A DNA stretch of 64,000 nt, taken from an uncultured Collinsella sp. (GTDB lineage Bacteria > Actinomycetota > Coriobacteriia > Coriobacteriales > Coriobacteriaceae). Under the pieces are notes generated by a model, which was not told where the DNA came from, ran no database searches, and saw nothing but the letters and a program-made list of their open reading frames with translations. The DNA is taken from positions 13,764 to 77,763 of the forward strand of contig CAKUGR010000014.1 in assembly GCA_934654775.1 (NCBI GenBank), in the 5' to 3' direction. The translations under genes and the position numbers were made by a program. Below are positions 34,707-43,736 of the stretch, one piece after another; the first letter of the stretch is position 1, and each line of letters starts with the position of its first letter.

Positions 34707-35654
34707 ATGGGTATGCACACGACAAAGGTTGCAGTGGGCGAGGGCAAGTTTGTGCTCGAGGCCCAGTTGACGGTGACGCCGCGAGGCATGGCGGTGTACG
34801 CCTGCTCGCCGGAGTTCGCGCACCTGGGCGCCACGGCGCAGGCCATCCCGCGCCCCGAGCCCGGCCGTACGGCGACGGTGAGCATCCTGGCCGTTCCGTG
34901 TCATCGAGACGAGATCCCGGCGCACGATATCGCGGCGGCGCTGGCCACGCGCTTTGGCGTGCCGGTCGTTGCAAGTACGGGTTTTCATGTTGAACAGGCG
35001 AGCGGGGACGACCTGCAGCGCGTGCTCGACACCACCAAAGAGCTCATCGCCGCGCTCGAGGAGGCCGCAGCCCGTATTCTGCGTGCCGGCTGGGATGAGG
35101 GCGGCGCAGGCGCCGAGGTCGTGGCGGTCGATGCTGCGACCGGCGAGGCGCTTGGCCCCGTCGACCGCATCGAGGCCCATACCGGCGAGGGCATCCTGCA
35201 TCAGGCATTTCTGACGCTTCTGGTCGAGGGCCAGGGCGAGGACGCGCGCCTGCTGCTCTGCCGCCGCAGTCCGCTCAAACGGCTGTGGGGTGGGGTGCTG
35301 GCCGATAGCTGCGCCGGCCATCCACTCCCGGGGGAGGCCGTCGCCGCTGCGACGGCGCGCCGCATCAACGAAGAGCTCGGCATCATGCGCGAGCCCGGCG
35401 AGCTCAAGCACCTGGGTCACGTGGTCTACCGCGAGGATCACGGCGACGGCCGCTGCGAGTGCGAATGGTGCGAGGTGTTCGCAGCCCATGTCGAGCCGGG
35501 CGAGCTACGCATCAACCAAGAGGAGATCTCGGAGGTGCGCCGCGTGGCCCCGTCCGAGCTCAAAGGCTACCTGCAGGGTCGCCCCGAGCAGCTGGCCCCC
35601 TGGCTCCGCGAGGCCCTCAGCGACCCATCCATCCGTACGGCCCTCGCTATGTAA
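34707..35654 (+). CDS. LpdD-like prenylated-flavin chaperone domain fused to type I IPP isomerase
   Basis: A 315-residue protein. Residues ~1-115 ('FVLEAQLTVTPRGMAVYACS', 'VSILAVPCHRDEIPAHDIAA', 'VVASTGFHVEQAS') resemble the small LpdD-type proteins that accompany UbiD-like decarboxylases. Residues ~150-315 are a NUDIX type I isopentenyl-diphosphate isomerase: 'LWGGVLADSCAGHP' holds the catalytic Cys, 'RRINEELGI' is NUDIX-like and 'ECEWCEVFAAHV' supplies the second acid. The isomerase makes DMAPP, precursor of the DMAP used to prenylate FMN, so the fusion makes chemical sense. AGGAG at 34697-34701 supports ATG 34707. The LpdD assignment is from memory of the family. Confidence 0.75.
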   Translation: MGMHTTKVAVGEGKFVLEAQLTVTPRGMAVYACSPEFAHLGATAQAIPRPEPGRTATVSILAVPCHRDEIPAHDIAAALATRFGVPVVASTGFHVEQASGDDLQRVLDTTKELIAALEEAAARILRAGWDEGGAGAEVVAVDAATGEALGPVDRIEAHTGEGILHQAFLTLLVEGQGEDARLLLCRRSPLKRLWGGVLADSCAGHPLPGEAVAAATARRINEELGIMREPGELKHLGHVVYREDHGDGRCECEWCEVFAAHVEPGELRINQEEISEVRRVAPSELKGYLQGRPEQLAPWLREALSDPSIRTALAM

Positions 35655-35678
35655 CAAAGGGACTGTCCCTTTGTCACA
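35650..35678. repeat. Family P1 palindrome (copy 4 of 6) containing a stop codon
   Basis: TGTAACAAAGGGAC / GTCCCTTTGTCACA. The TAA stop of the isomerase fusion lies inside the left arm. Confidence 0.8.
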
Positions 35679-35699
35679 TCTGCGGCATGACCGCTGCCC

Positions 35700-35765
35700 A
35701 AACCGTCCCAACATTCGATGAAAATCTCGAAATCGAGGAAAACCGTCGAATGTTGTGACGGTTTT
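35700..35765 (+). terminator. Long hairpin terminator after the fusion gene
   Basis: AAACCGTCCCAACATTCGA pairs with TCGAATGTTGTGACGGTTT, an inner CTCGAAATCGAG is also self-complementary, and TTTT follows. Confidence 0.65.
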
Positions 35766-35850
35766 CGTGTCCGGCGTGGGCGAGCTCCGGTGCTGTTTGG
35801 GGGTATAAGGCTGGCAAGTGTTTACTTGCGAGGCTTAAGGGGCGCCCCGT

Positions 35851-36759
35851 ATGGATATCGATAACTTTGAATGGTGGTATAGCGAAGGCGAGGCTCCGGA
35901 CGAGGAGTGGGACGAGCCTTTGCCGCATGACGAGTCGAGCGACGGGGCGGATGCCGTGGGCGCGGCGAGCGTCGATGCCGAGGCGGGCAACGATGCCGAT
36001 GCCGTGGCCGAATCCGATGACGCCATTGACGACTCTGCCGAGCCTTTGACCTTCGAACAGGCATGGGCCCAGGCCGAGGCTGACGAGGCAAAGGCCGATG
36101 CCACGGCAACGCTGGGTGAGCCGGCCGACATGTCGATCTCGCCGGCAAAGACCCCACAGCCGCGCCACACCATCGATCCCGACAGCACGGCGTCTTTCAG
36201 CATCCTCGACGTGCCCTCGCAGGGTGCCCAGGCGCCCGCCCCCACGCATCGCCCCAACCTGGCTCGTGAGGAAGACGCAGGTCGCCGCTCACCACTCGGC
36301 CCCATCCTCATCGCCTTCATGGCCGGTGTCATCGCTTGCTCGGCGATCGGAAATGTCTGGAGCCACGTGGAGCAACAGCGCAAAGACGCCGCCAAGGTCG
36401 AGATGTCTGTCGAGCAATCGCTCAGCCGTACGCGCTCGGTGCATGTGTCGGTCGAGGTCAAGGACGGTGCGACATGGGACACCGCCCGCGGCGACAGCCA
36501 GATGCTCATCCATATCGTGGGCCGCACACTCAGGGGGCAGGCGATTGACGAGTATCAATATGTCAACTCCGCTGGCGACGGCATCGAACTCAAACCCGGC
36601 GACTACGAGCTTACGGTCGACGAGCCGCCCGTCGCCACCGATGGCACGCGCTTCCGTGCCTCAAAGCGCATGGTTCCCGTGAGCTTTAACTCGCAGGCGC
36701 CCGATACGGTCGACAGCACGCCGCAGGGCGGGTTCGACCTTTACGCAATCGCTCAATAA
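35851..36759 (+). CDS. Hypothetical single-pass membrane protein with acidic N-terminus
   Basis: A 302-residue protein of unrecognised family. The first ~145 residues are strongly acidic and Ala-rich ('MDIDNFEWWYSEGEAPDEEW'). One membrane helix, 'GPILIAFMAGVIACSAIGNV', lies near residue 150-170, and the rest forms a probable extracytoplasmic domain of about 130 residues ('RTRSVHVSVEVKDGATWD', 'QAIDEYQYVNSAGDGIELKP'). The layout resembles membrane-anchored sensor or anti-sigma-like proteins, but no motif proves this. It may be cotranscribed with the epimerase gene 79 bp downstream. Confidence 0.65.
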   Translation: MDIDNFEWWYSEGEAPDEEWDEPLPHDESSDGADAVGAASVDAEAGNDADAVAESDDAIDDSAEPLTFEQAWAQAEADEAKADATATLGEPADMSISPAKTPQPRHTIDPDSTASFSILDVPSQGAQAPAPTHRPNLAREEDAGRRSPLGPILIAFMAGVIACSAIGNVWSHVEQQRKDAAKVEMSVEQSLSRTRSVHVSVEVKDGATWDTARGDSQMLIHIVGRTLRGQAIDEYQYVNSAGDGIELKPGDYELTVDEPPVATDGTRFRASKRMVPVSFNSQAPDTVDSTPQGGFDLYAIAQ

Positions 36760-36838
36760 CTGCGCCTGCCGCTTCTCCTTGCCGCCAAGAGTGGGACAAT
36801 AGCCCTCGACACTGTTGTTTACTTTTGGAGGAAGTAGC

Positions 36839-37732
36839 ATGTCCACCGTCACCACCATCAAGCGCGGCGGCCTTACCGCGGCCATCGATTCCATGGGCGC
36901 CCAGCTCACGAGCCTTGCCCTCAACGGCAACGAGTATCTGTGGCAGGGCGACCCGGCCTTTTGGGGCAAGCACGCGCCCATTCTGTTCCCCATCGTGGGC
37001 TCGCTGCGCAACAACACGGCGACGTCTGCGGCCGGCACCTGCGAGATGCCGCGCCACGGCCTCGCGCGCATCGTCGAGCACAAGCTGGTCGAGGTCTCCG
37101 AGGACGGCTCGTCCGTCACCTACGAGATCACCGACACGCCCGAGTCGCTCAAGGCTTTCCCCTTCCACTTTAAGCTCAACATGACCTATGCCCTAACCGG
37201 CGATGCCACGTTTACCCAGACCTTTGCCGTCACCAACACCGACGACGTGGACCTGCCGTTCTCGGTGGGCGGGCATCCTGCATTTAACGTGCCCGCCCCC
37301 GGTGCCGAGGACGAGACGTTCGAGGATTACGAGCTGGCATTTACCGAGGCTTGGACCAACGAGGCACCCATCATCACGCCCGACGGCCTCATGACGTTCG
37401 AGGGCAGCTACAAGGCTCCCGATAACTCTGACGTGCTGCCCATCACGCACCGTAGCTTCGATAACGATGCCATCATGTTCACCGATACCCCGTGCTCCAC
37501 GCTCACGCTGCGCGGTCGCAAGTCGGGCCACGGCGTCAAGATCGACTTTGAGGGCTTTAAGTACATTGGCGTGTGGTCTGCCGCCAACGACGCCCCGTTT
37601 GTGGCGCTCGAGCCTTGGACCGGCCACACCACGATGGACACCGAGGACGACGTCTTCGAGCACAAGGTCAACACCGTTACGCTGGCGCCGGGCGCTACCG
37701 ACAAGCGCACCTTTAGTGTCACGTTGCTCTAG
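36839..37732 (+). CDS. Aldose 1-epimerase family protein (LacX-like)
   Basis: A 297-residue protein starting MSTVTTIKRGGLTAAIDSMG, with 'LTSLALNGNEYLWQGDPAFW', 'APILFPIVGSLRNN', 'PRHGLAR' and 'LPFSVGGHPAFNVPAPG', the latter carrying the catalytic-type His of galactose mutarotases. 'VALEPWTGHTTMDTED' near the C-terminus supplies the general-base region. Family members interconvert alpha and beta anomers of hexoses or hexose phosphates. TTGGAGGAAG precedes ATG 36839. A terminator follows. Confidence 0.86.
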   Translation: MSTVTTIKRGGLTAAIDSMGAQLTSLALNGNEYLWQGDPAFWGKHAPILFPIVGSLRNNTATSAAGTCEMPRHGLARIVEHKLVEVSEDGSSVTYEITDTPESLKAFPFHFKLNMTYALTGDATFTQTFAVTNTDDVDLPFSVGGHPAFNVPAPGAEDETFEDYELAFTEAWTNEAPIITPDGLMTFEGSYKAPDNSDVLPITHRSFDNDAIMFTDTPCSTLTLRGRKSGHGVKIDFEGFKYIGVWSAANDAPFVALEPWTGHTTMDTEDDVFEHKVNTVTLAPGATDKRTFSVTLL

Positions 37733-37733
37733 A

Positions 37734-37761
37734 TGTGACAAAGGGTCAGTCCCTTTGTCCC
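37734..37761. repeat. Family P1 palindrome (copy 5 of 6)
   Basis: TGTGACAAAGGGTC / GTCCCTTTGTCCC immediately after the stop codon of the epimerase gene; the last bases of the right arm have diverged. Confidence 0.75.
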
Positions 37762-37775
37762 TTCCCGCCCGCTAA

Positions 37776-37808
37776 GCCTCCCTGCCACATCCGGCAGGGA
37801 GGCTTTTT
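37776..37808 (+). terminator. Terminator after the epimerase gene
   Basis: GCCTCCCTGCC pairs with GGCAGGGAGGC, 6-nt loop, followed by TTTTT. Confidence 0.85.
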
Positions 37809-37814
37809 GGTAGG

Positions 37815-37940
37815 TAGTCATTGGGGACAGACTTAAATGAGTGCCGCCAGGGACAGTCCCTGCCAACCCGGCCGGCGAGCCGGCGAATCGGCAAAGACTG
37901 TCCCCAACGACCAGTCGTTTAAGAACGTCCCCAACGACTA
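37815..37940. repeat. Family P3 element, diverged copy
   Basis: TAGTCATTGGGGAC at the left and GTCCCCAACGACTA at the right, with CTTAAA / TTTAAG further in, enclose a GC-rich self-complementary middle (GGCCGGCGAGCCGGCG). Cleaner copies lie at 43933-44015 and 59363-59394. Confidence 0.7.
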
Positions 37941-38055
37941 GCCCGCCACACCGGGCAGGGGGCTTTTTACTCCGTTAAACTTTTGCACGCCCCATCGGTT
38001 CCGCCGCTGCGCTATCCTGTCCTGTTGTCAGCAAAGCAAAACAGGAAGGCATCAG

Positions 38056-38982
38056 ATGCAACCTCGACTACAGCGCGACGCGCATCCACAGCCGGTATGC
38101 AGCCGTCGCATCTTTTTGGGTAGCGCTCTCGCTGCGAGCGCTTCCGTCGTCGCCGGCGCGCTTGCCGGCTGTCAGCGCCCCTCCACGCTGGAAGTAGTTC
38201 AGCCCACGACGGGCGGCGGCCGCGACGACCTGTCCGATTCCGTGATTGGCAAGGACAAGATCCGCATTGGCATGGAGGCGGCCTACGCACCGTATAACTG
38301 GCAGGTCTCCGAGGCCAGCGAGTTCACGATCCCCATCGATAACGTGCAGGGCGCCTATGCCGACGGCTACGACGTGCAGATCGCCAAGATCGTCTGCAAG
38401 GCCCTCGGCGGCGAGCCCGTTGCCGTCAAGCAGAGCTTCTCGGGCCTCATTGATTCTCTCAACAACGGCCAGATCGACCTCATCATCGCCGGCATGAGCG
38501 CCACGCCCGAGCGCGAGGAGTCCGTCGGCTTTTCCGAGCCGTACTTCATTGGCTACTTTGGTCTGTTCGTAAAAGAGGGCTCTCCCTACCAAAACGCGAC
38601 CAAACTCAGCGACTTTAGCGGTGCCACGGTGCTCGGCCAAAAGGACACCATGCTCGATACCGTCATCGACGAGATCCCGGGCGTCGTTCACAAGAACCCG
38701 GTCGATTCGGTGCCTACGGTGTTTTCGAACCTGCTGCAGGGCACGTGCGACGCCGTGACCTACAACACCGAGAACGAGAAGGGCTATATGGCCCAAAATC
38801 CCGGTATCGTCCCCATCCAGTTTGCCGAGGGCGAGGGCTTTAAGCAGGAGGTCACGGCAAACGTCGGTTGCCGCAAGGGCTCGGACAAGCTGCTCAAGCT
38901 CATCGACAAGACGCTCAAGGGCGTCAGCCAGGAGGAGCGCGACCAAATGTGGGACGCGTGCCTCGACCGTCAGCCGGCATAG
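38056..38982 (+). CDS. Amino-acid ABC transporter substrate-binding lipoprotein
   Basis: A 308-residue protein of the polar amino-acid binding family. The export signal 'SRRIFLGSALAASASVVAGA' contains a twin-arginine-like SRRxFL and ends in the lipobox 'LAGC', so it is probably a Tat-exported lipoprotein. The mature part has 'IRIGMEAAYAPYNWQV', 'DGYDVQIAKIVCKAL', 'QSFSGLIDSLNNGQIDLIIA' and 'VGFSEPYFIGYFGLF', standard for this fold. It is followed 9 bp later by the permease gene and then the ATPase gene. Confidence 0.9.
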   Translation: MQPRLQRDAHPQPVCSRRIFLGSALAASASVVAGALAGCQRPSTLEVVQPTTGGGRDDLSDSVIGKDKIRIGMEAAYAPYNWQVSEASEFTIPIDNVQGAYADGYDVQIAKIVCKALGGEPVAVKQSFSGLIDSLNNGQIDLIIAGMSATPEREESVGFSEPYFIGYFGLFVKEGSPYQNATKLSDFSGATVLGQKDTMLDTVIDEIPGVVHKNPVDSVPTVFSNLLQGTCDAVTYNTENEKGYMAQNPGIVPIQFAEGEGFKQEVTANVGCRKGSDKLLKLIDKTLKGVSQEERDQMWDACLDRQPA

Positions 38983-38991
38983 GGAGGCAGC

Positions 38992-40140
38992 ATGAAAACC
39001 ATCAATCGTCTGGCCTCCTTTATCAAGGCCGACCATCGCTACGTATATCTGGGCACGAGCGTTATCGCGGCGCTCGGCCTGGCGTTTAGCCAGCGCAACC
39101 CCACGCCGCTGAGCTTCTTGGCACCCACGGGCGTCTTCCAGGATTGCCTTTGGGCGATCCTGTGGGCCTGGGTCGTCGTGTCGGCGGCGGCACTCGTCAC
39201 CAAGCTCATGCACTGGAACGACTATCGCGAAAAGTCGCCGTTTGCTTCCGAGCGCATCCGTCGCGGCGCGCGCCTGGGCAGCTATGTCGTCGTTGCTATT
39301 GCGGCGATCTTCTTTATCGACCGTTGTGTCATGTCGTTTATCGACCTGGTGCAGGTGAGCATTGTCTCGGACTCCAACCCCAGCGACTTTTTGTCGAGCC
39401 TGGTCTACATGACCTATAAGAGCGGTGACTTCTTTATTCGTGGCATCGAAATCACCATCGCGCTTGCGACCCTTGGTACCGTTATTGCCTTCTTCCTGGC
39501 GCTGCTGCTGGTGTTCCTGCGCACTCAGACGTTCGACCGCGTGGACAATGACCTCACGCGTTTCTTCAAGAGCATTGGCCGCGGCTTTGCGACCGTCTAC
39601 TCCACCGTCGTGCGCGGCACGCCCATGATGGTCCAGGGCCTGCTTATCTATTACGCGGGCTTTACCGTTCTGCGTGGCATGGGCTTCGAGACCGCCCAGG
39701 CCAACCAGATCTGGAGCACCTTTACCGCCGGCCTCGTCACCATCTCGCTCAACTCCACCGCTTACATGATGGAAGTCCTGCGCGGCGGCATCGAGTCCAT
39801 CGACGCCGGCCAGGCCGAAGCGGCGCGCTCGCTGGGTCTGTCGCAGTGGCAGGCCATGCGCAAGGTCGTGTTCCCCCAGGGCATTAAAAACGCGATCCCC
39901 GCGCTCACCAACGAGCTCATCATCAACATCAAGGACTCGTCGGTGCTTTCGGTCATCGGCGTGTTCGACCTCATGTACGCCACCACTACCGTCGCCGGCG
40001 TGTACTACCGCCAGATGGAGGTCTACTGCGTGGCGCTCGTGGTCTACCTGCTCCTGACGCTCGTGGCGAGCCGCCTGCTCGAGGCCTTTGGCAAAAAGCT
40101 CGGCGCCGAGGCTCCGGCAACGCTGCCCAGCTCCAACTAG
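38992..40140 (+). CDS. Amino-acid ABC transporter permease
   Basis: A 382-residue membrane protein. The C-terminal ~220 residues are a HisM/GlnP-type permease with '[20 protein letters not shown]', '[20 protein letters not shown]' and the ATPase-contact loop '[20 protein letters not shown]'. An extra N-terminal ~140 residues add about three membrane segments, longer than the usual 220-residue permease. It sits in the cytoplasmic membrane between the binding protein and ATPase of the same transporter. Confidence 0.9.
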   Translation: MKTINRLASFIKADHRYVYLGTSVIAALGLAFSQRNPTPLSFLAPTGVFQDCLWAILWAWVVVSAAALVTKLMHWNDYREKSPFASERIRRGARLGSYVVVAIAAIFFIDRCVMSFIDLVQVSIVSDSNPSDFLSSLVYMTYKSGDFFIRGIEITIALATLGTVIAFFLALLLVFLRTQTFDRVDNDLTRFFKSIGRGFATVYSTVVRGTPMMVQGLLIYYAGFTVLRGMGFETAQANQIWSTFTAGLVTISLNSTAYMMEVLRGGIESIDAGQAEAARSLGLSQWQAMRKVVFPQGIKNAIPALTNELIINIKDSSVLSVIGVFDLMYATTTVAGVYYRQMEVYCVALVVYLLLTLVASRLLEAFGKKLGAEAPATLPSSN

Positions 40141-40162
40141 GCTCAAGACGAGGAGAATCATC

Positions 40163-40948
40163 ATGGCAGATACCGCCACTACCGGCGCCGCGGCCGCCGC
40201 ACAAAACCAAGAGCCGCTCATCCGCGTCGAGGGCCTGCGCAAGAGCTTCGGCTCGCTCGAGGTGCTCAAGGGCATCGACCTGGCCGTCAATCCCGGCGAG
40301 GTCGTCACCATCATCGGCGCCTCGGGCTCGGGCAAGTCGACCTTCCTGCGCTGCCTCAACCTGCTCGAGACCCCGGACGCGGGCCACATCTGGTTCCATG
40401 GCCAGGACCTCACGGCCGAGCGCTGCAACATCAATAAACTGCGCGAGGACATCGGCATGGTGTTCCAGGGCTTCAACCTGTTCAACAACATGGATGTGCT
40501 CGACAACTGCACGCTCGCGCCCGTCACGCTCAAAAAGATGAGCAAGGCCGAGGCCGAAAAGGTCGCGCTAGAGCACCTGACGAGCGTGGGGCTTGAAAAG
40601 TTCGCGCACGCCGCCGTGGGTCGCCTGTCCGGTGGCCAAAAGCAGCGCGTGGCCATCGCCCGCGCCCTGTGCATGAACCCACAGATCATGTTGTTCGACG
40701 AGCCGACCTCCGCGCTCGACCCTGAGATTGTGGGCGAGGTGCTCGAGGTCATGCGCAAGCTCGCGGCCGACGGCATGACCATGGTCGTCGTCACGCACGA
40801 GATGGCCTTTGCCCGCACCGTGTCCGACCGCGTGGTCTTTATGGACAAGGGCGTGGTGCTCGAGGACGCCGCGCCGGCCGAACTTTTCGGCAACCCCAAA
40901 CACCAGCGCACTCGCGAGTTCCTCTCTCGCTATCTCGAGGACAAATAA
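40163..40948 (+). CDS. Amino-acid ABC transporter ATP-binding protein
   Basis: A 261-residue GlnQ/HisP-type ATPase: Walker A 'GASGSGKST', Q-loop '[13 protein letters not shown]', signature 'LSGGQKQR', Walker B '[14 protein letters not shown]' and H-loop 'VTHEMAFA'. An Ala/Thr-rich N-terminal leader precedes the domain. ATG 40163 has GAGGAG upstream. It powers uptake through the permease encoded just before it. Specificity cannot be assigned beyond polar amino acids. Confidence 0.93.
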   Translation: MADTATTGAAAAAQNQEPLIRVEGLRKSFGSLEVLKGIDLAVNPGEVVTIIGASGSGKSTFLRCLNLLETPDAGHIWFHGQDLTAERCNINKLREDIGMVFQGFNLFNNMDVLDNCTLAPVTLKKMSKAEAEKVALEHLTSVGLEKFAHAAVGRLSGGQKQRVAIARALCMNPQIMLFDEPTSALDPEIVGEVLEVMRKLAADGMTMVVVTHEMAFARTVSDRVVFMDKGVVLEDAAPAELFGNPKHQRTREFLSRYLEDK

Positions 40949-41020
40949 CCGACCGCAAACGCTTATGTGGCAGGGCCGCTCCGGTGGGGCGGCCTTTATC
41001 GTCATAATCGAAAGGATGTC

Positions 41021-42436
41021 ATGGCCGAGGTTTGGCGCTTTTTTGCGCATGAGGACGATTTTGCCGATCTGGATGAGGCCGGTGCGTGCGGGCGCCTGGG
41101 CCGCGTGCTGTCGTTTCCGACGATTTCGAGCATGGATGCCGAGGCGGTGGACTGGCAGCCGTTTGATGATCTGCGCACCTATATGCAACAGGCCTGGCCG
41201 CGCGTGTTCGCGGCGGGCGAGGTCGAGCGCATCGACCATTCTCTGTTGGTGACGCTTGCCGGCTCCGACCCTGCGCTCAAGCCCGTCATGCTCATGGGCC
41301 ACATGGACGTGGTCCCCGTGGTGCCGGGCACCGAGGAAGATTGGACGCACGCTCCCTTTAGCGGGCACGTGGACGACACCTACATCTGGGGTCGCGGCGC
41401 GATCGATATGAAGGACCAGGTTGCGGGCATTCTCGAGGCGGTTGAATATGCGCTCGCGCACGGTTGGCAGCATGAGCGCACATTGCTGTTGGCCTTTGGC
41501 CAGGACGAGGAGACCACGCAGTACGGCGCGGGTGCCATCGGCCGCGCGCTCGAGGAGCGCGGTATTGAGCTTGAGTACCTGATCGACGAGGGCGACTACC
41601 GCATCGTCTCTGCCGCCGAGTACGCCGCGGGCGAGGGTTGGCTCATACACGCCGACCTGGCCGAGAAAGGCTATGCCGATATCGTGCTCAAGACAAAGAG
41701 CGCGGGCGGGCATTCTTCCAACCCCTACGGCGGCACGTCGCTCGAGGTGCTCAGCCGCGCTATCGCGGCAATCTGCGATATCGAGTGGCCGACGCGCGTG
41801 ACCGACCTGCTTGCCGCGCAGCTCATCGAGCTGGGGCTCTACACGGCCGATGAAATTGCCGCCAACAAGGACGCCATCGTGCGCGATTGCCTTGCCAGCA
41901 AAAAACTCTATCCGCTTGTGACCACCACCTGTGCGCCCACCCAGATCGAGGGCGGCAGCGCCGGCGCCAACGTGATGCCGCAGGATATGTGGGCCAACAT
42001 CAACTTCCGCATGCTCGAGGGCACGAGCGTGGCCGACGTCGTGGCACGTTGCCGTGAGGCGGTTGCCGCGGCAGGGCTTGCCGGCCGTGTCGAAGTGGAG
42101 CTCGGCCCCGGCAGCTCCGAACCCTCGCCGTCCCCGCGCATTGGCGGCCCCGGCCTCGAAGCGGTTCGCTCCATCGCCGCCCGCTATTTCCGTGATCCAA
42201 AGGGGACGGAGGAAAACGGATCATCCGAGCCGCTGGCGATTGTCCCCTCGACCGTGATCGGCGCGACTGACGCTGCCAACTACCAGCGCATTTGCCCGGA
42301 GTGTATTCGCTTCTCGGCCTTTGTGGTCGATGACGACGAGTGCGACCGCGGCGTCCACGGCACCAACGAGCGTATCACCCGCCGCGCCTACCTTCAGGGC
42401 ATCCGCTTCCTCATCGCCCTGCTCCAAACGCTCTAG
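41021..42436 (+). CDS. M20 family metallopeptidase (carboxypeptidase S-like)
   Basis: A 471-residue protein. 'PVMLMGHMDVVPVVPGTEED' and 'WGRGAIDMKDQVAGILEAVE' hold the first two zinc ligands, and 'LLAFGQDEETTQYGAG' the catalytic Glu. The length is typical of carboxypeptidase S / Gly-X type members. AAAGG at 41011-41015 supports ATG 41021. It follows the amino-acid transporter genes and may process imported peptides or acylated amino acids; this link is inference. Confidence 0.87.
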   Translation: MAEVWRFFAHEDDFADLDEAGACGRLGRVLSFPTISSMDAEAVDWQPFDDLRTYMQQAWPRVFAAGEVERIDHSLLVTLAGSDPALKPVMLMGHMDVVPVVPGTEEDWTHAPFSGHVDDTYIWGRGAIDMKDQVAGILEAVEYALAHGWQHERTLLLAFGQDEETTQYGAGAIGRALEERGIELEYLIDEGDYRIVSAAEYAAGEGWLIHADLAEKGYADIVLKTKSAGGHSSNPYGGTSLEVLSRAIAAICDIEWPTRVTDLLAAQLIELGLYTADEIAANKDAIVRDCLASKKLYPLVTTTCAPTQIEGGSAGANVMPQDMWANINFRMLEGTSVADVVARCREAVAAAGLAGRVEVELGPGSSEPSPSPRIGGPGLEAVRSIAARYFRDPKGTEENGSSEPLAIVPSTVIGATDAANYQRICPECIRFSAFVVDDDECDRGVHGTNERITRRAYLQGIRFLIALLQTL

Positions 42437-42438
42437 CA

Positions 42439-42467
42439 TGTGACAAAGGGACTGTCCCTTTGTCACA
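42439..42467. repeat. Family P1 palindrome (copy 6 of 6), perfect
   Basis: TGTGACAAAGGGAC / GTCCCTTTGTCACA, two bases after the stop of the M20 gene. A perfect example of the family. Confidence 0.85.
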
Positions 42468-42557
42468 TTCCGTGCGGGTTATATGCAGGTTTGCCTGCGC
42501 ACGCTATCATGTATGGGTTAGACCGCAACTATGTACCCCATACGTGAAGGGATGCGC

Positions 42558-42584
42558 ATGTATCTGAAGATCGACATGTTCTAG
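42558..42584 (+). CDS. Possible 8-residue leader peptide upstream of prfA
   Basis: ATG 42558 reads MYLKIDMF then TAG, with GAAGG 7 bases upstream and an in-frame ATG two codons earlier. It lies 81 bp before prfA. Only spacing supports it. Confidence 0.2.
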   Translation: MYLKIDMF

Positions 42585-42665
42585 CCGGGCTTACCCCCGC
42601 AGTGGCGCCGCGCGCCCCATCAATTCTGCCGATTTTCACCTTCACGCATATAAAGGAGTCCCGCC

Positions 42666-43733
42666 ATGCGCGACAAGCTCGAAAAGATCATCAAGGCCTA
42701 CGAGGAGCTCGAGAAGAAGCTCTCCGACCCGGCCGTCGCCTCCGATATTAAGGAGTTCACGCGTCTCAACAAGGAGTACGCGCACCAGTCCGACCTCATC
42801 GCCGCCTCGCGCGAGTACATCGGCGCGCTCGATGACATCGAGGCCGCCAAGGAGATGCTCCGCGACGCGACCGACGCGGACGAGAAGGAGATGCTCCAGA
42901 TGGACATCTCCGAGAACGAGGAGAAGCTCCCCCAGCTCGAGGAAGACATCAAGTACATGCTCATCCCGAGCGACCCGAACGACGACAAGAACACCATCGT
43001 CGAGATCCGCTCCGCCGCCGGTGGCGACGAGGCCGCCATCTTTGCCGGCGACCTCTACAAGATGTACCAGCGTTTCTGCGAGTCGCGCGGCTGGAAGACC
43101 ACCGTGCTCGACTCCAGCCCCAGCGAGGCCGGCGGCTTTAAGTCCATCGAGTTCAAGGTCGAGGGCGACCGCGTCTACTCCGTCATGAAGTTCGAGTCCG
43201 GCGTCCACCGCGTCCAGCGCGTCCCCAAGACCGAGTCCCAGGGCCGCATCCAGACCTCCACGGCTACCGTCGCCGTGCTTCCCGAGGCCGAGGAGATTGA
43301 CGTCCAGATTAACCAGTCCGACCTGCGCATCGACACCTACTGCGCCTCCGGCCCTGGTGGTCAGTGCGTTAACACCACCTACTCCGCCGTGCGCATCACC
43401 CACCTGCCCACCAACACCGTGGTGCAGTCGCAGGAACAGCGCTCCCAAATCCAGAACCGCGAGGTCTGCATGCAGATGCTGCGCGCCCGTCTGTACGAGA
43501 TGGAGCTCGAGAAGCAGCAGGCCGAGCTTGGTGCCGAGCGTCAAAGCCAGATCGGCCACGGCAACCGTTCCGAGAAGATTCGCACCTACAACCAGCCTCA
43601 GGACCGCGTGACTGATCACCGCATCGGTTTTAACTCCACCTATAACGGTGTCCTTCTGGGCGACCAGCTCGGCACCGTCATCGAGGCGCTCGCCGCCGCC
43701 GAGCGAGCCGAGAAGCTGGCGCAGGCTGTGTAG
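42666..43733 (+). CDS. prfA: Peptide chain release factor 1
   Basis: A 355-residue class I release factor with the universal 'GPGGQCVNTT' (GGQ) motif for peptidyl-tRNA hydrolysis, 'VEIRSAAGGDEAAIFA' and 'DHRIGFNSTYNGVLLG', as in RF1; the anticodon-like region reads 'HLPTNT', close to the usual PxT element region. It terminates translation at UAA/UAG. AAAGGAG precedes the ATG. prmC, which methylates the GGQ glutamine, is the next gene but lies 670 bp away across repeat DNA. Confidence 0.96.
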   Translation: MRDKLEKIIKAYEELEKKLSDPAVASDIKEFTRLNKEYAHQSDLIAASREYIGALDDIEAAKEMLRDATDADEKEMLQMDISENEEKLPQLEEDIKYMLIPSDPNDDKNTIVEIRSAAGGDEAAIFAGDLYKMYQRFCESRGWKTTVLDSSPSEAGGFKSIEFKVEGDRVYSVMKFESGVHRVQRVPKTESQGRIQTSTATVAVLPEAEEIDVQINQSDLRIDTYCASGPGGQCVNTTYSAVRITHLPTNTVVQSQEQRSQIQNREVCMQMLRARLYEMELEKQQAELGAERQSQIGHGNRSEKIRTYNQPQDRVTDHRIGFNSTYNGVLLGDQLGTVIEALAAAERAEKLAQAV

Positions 43734-43736
43734 TGG

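Noticed and set aside
38068..40911. A 947-codon open frame antisense to the amino-acid ABC transporter genes
   Set aside because: It mirrors three clear genes with intact motifs. Long antisense frames are expected where codons are GC-rich; no ribosome site or domain supports it.
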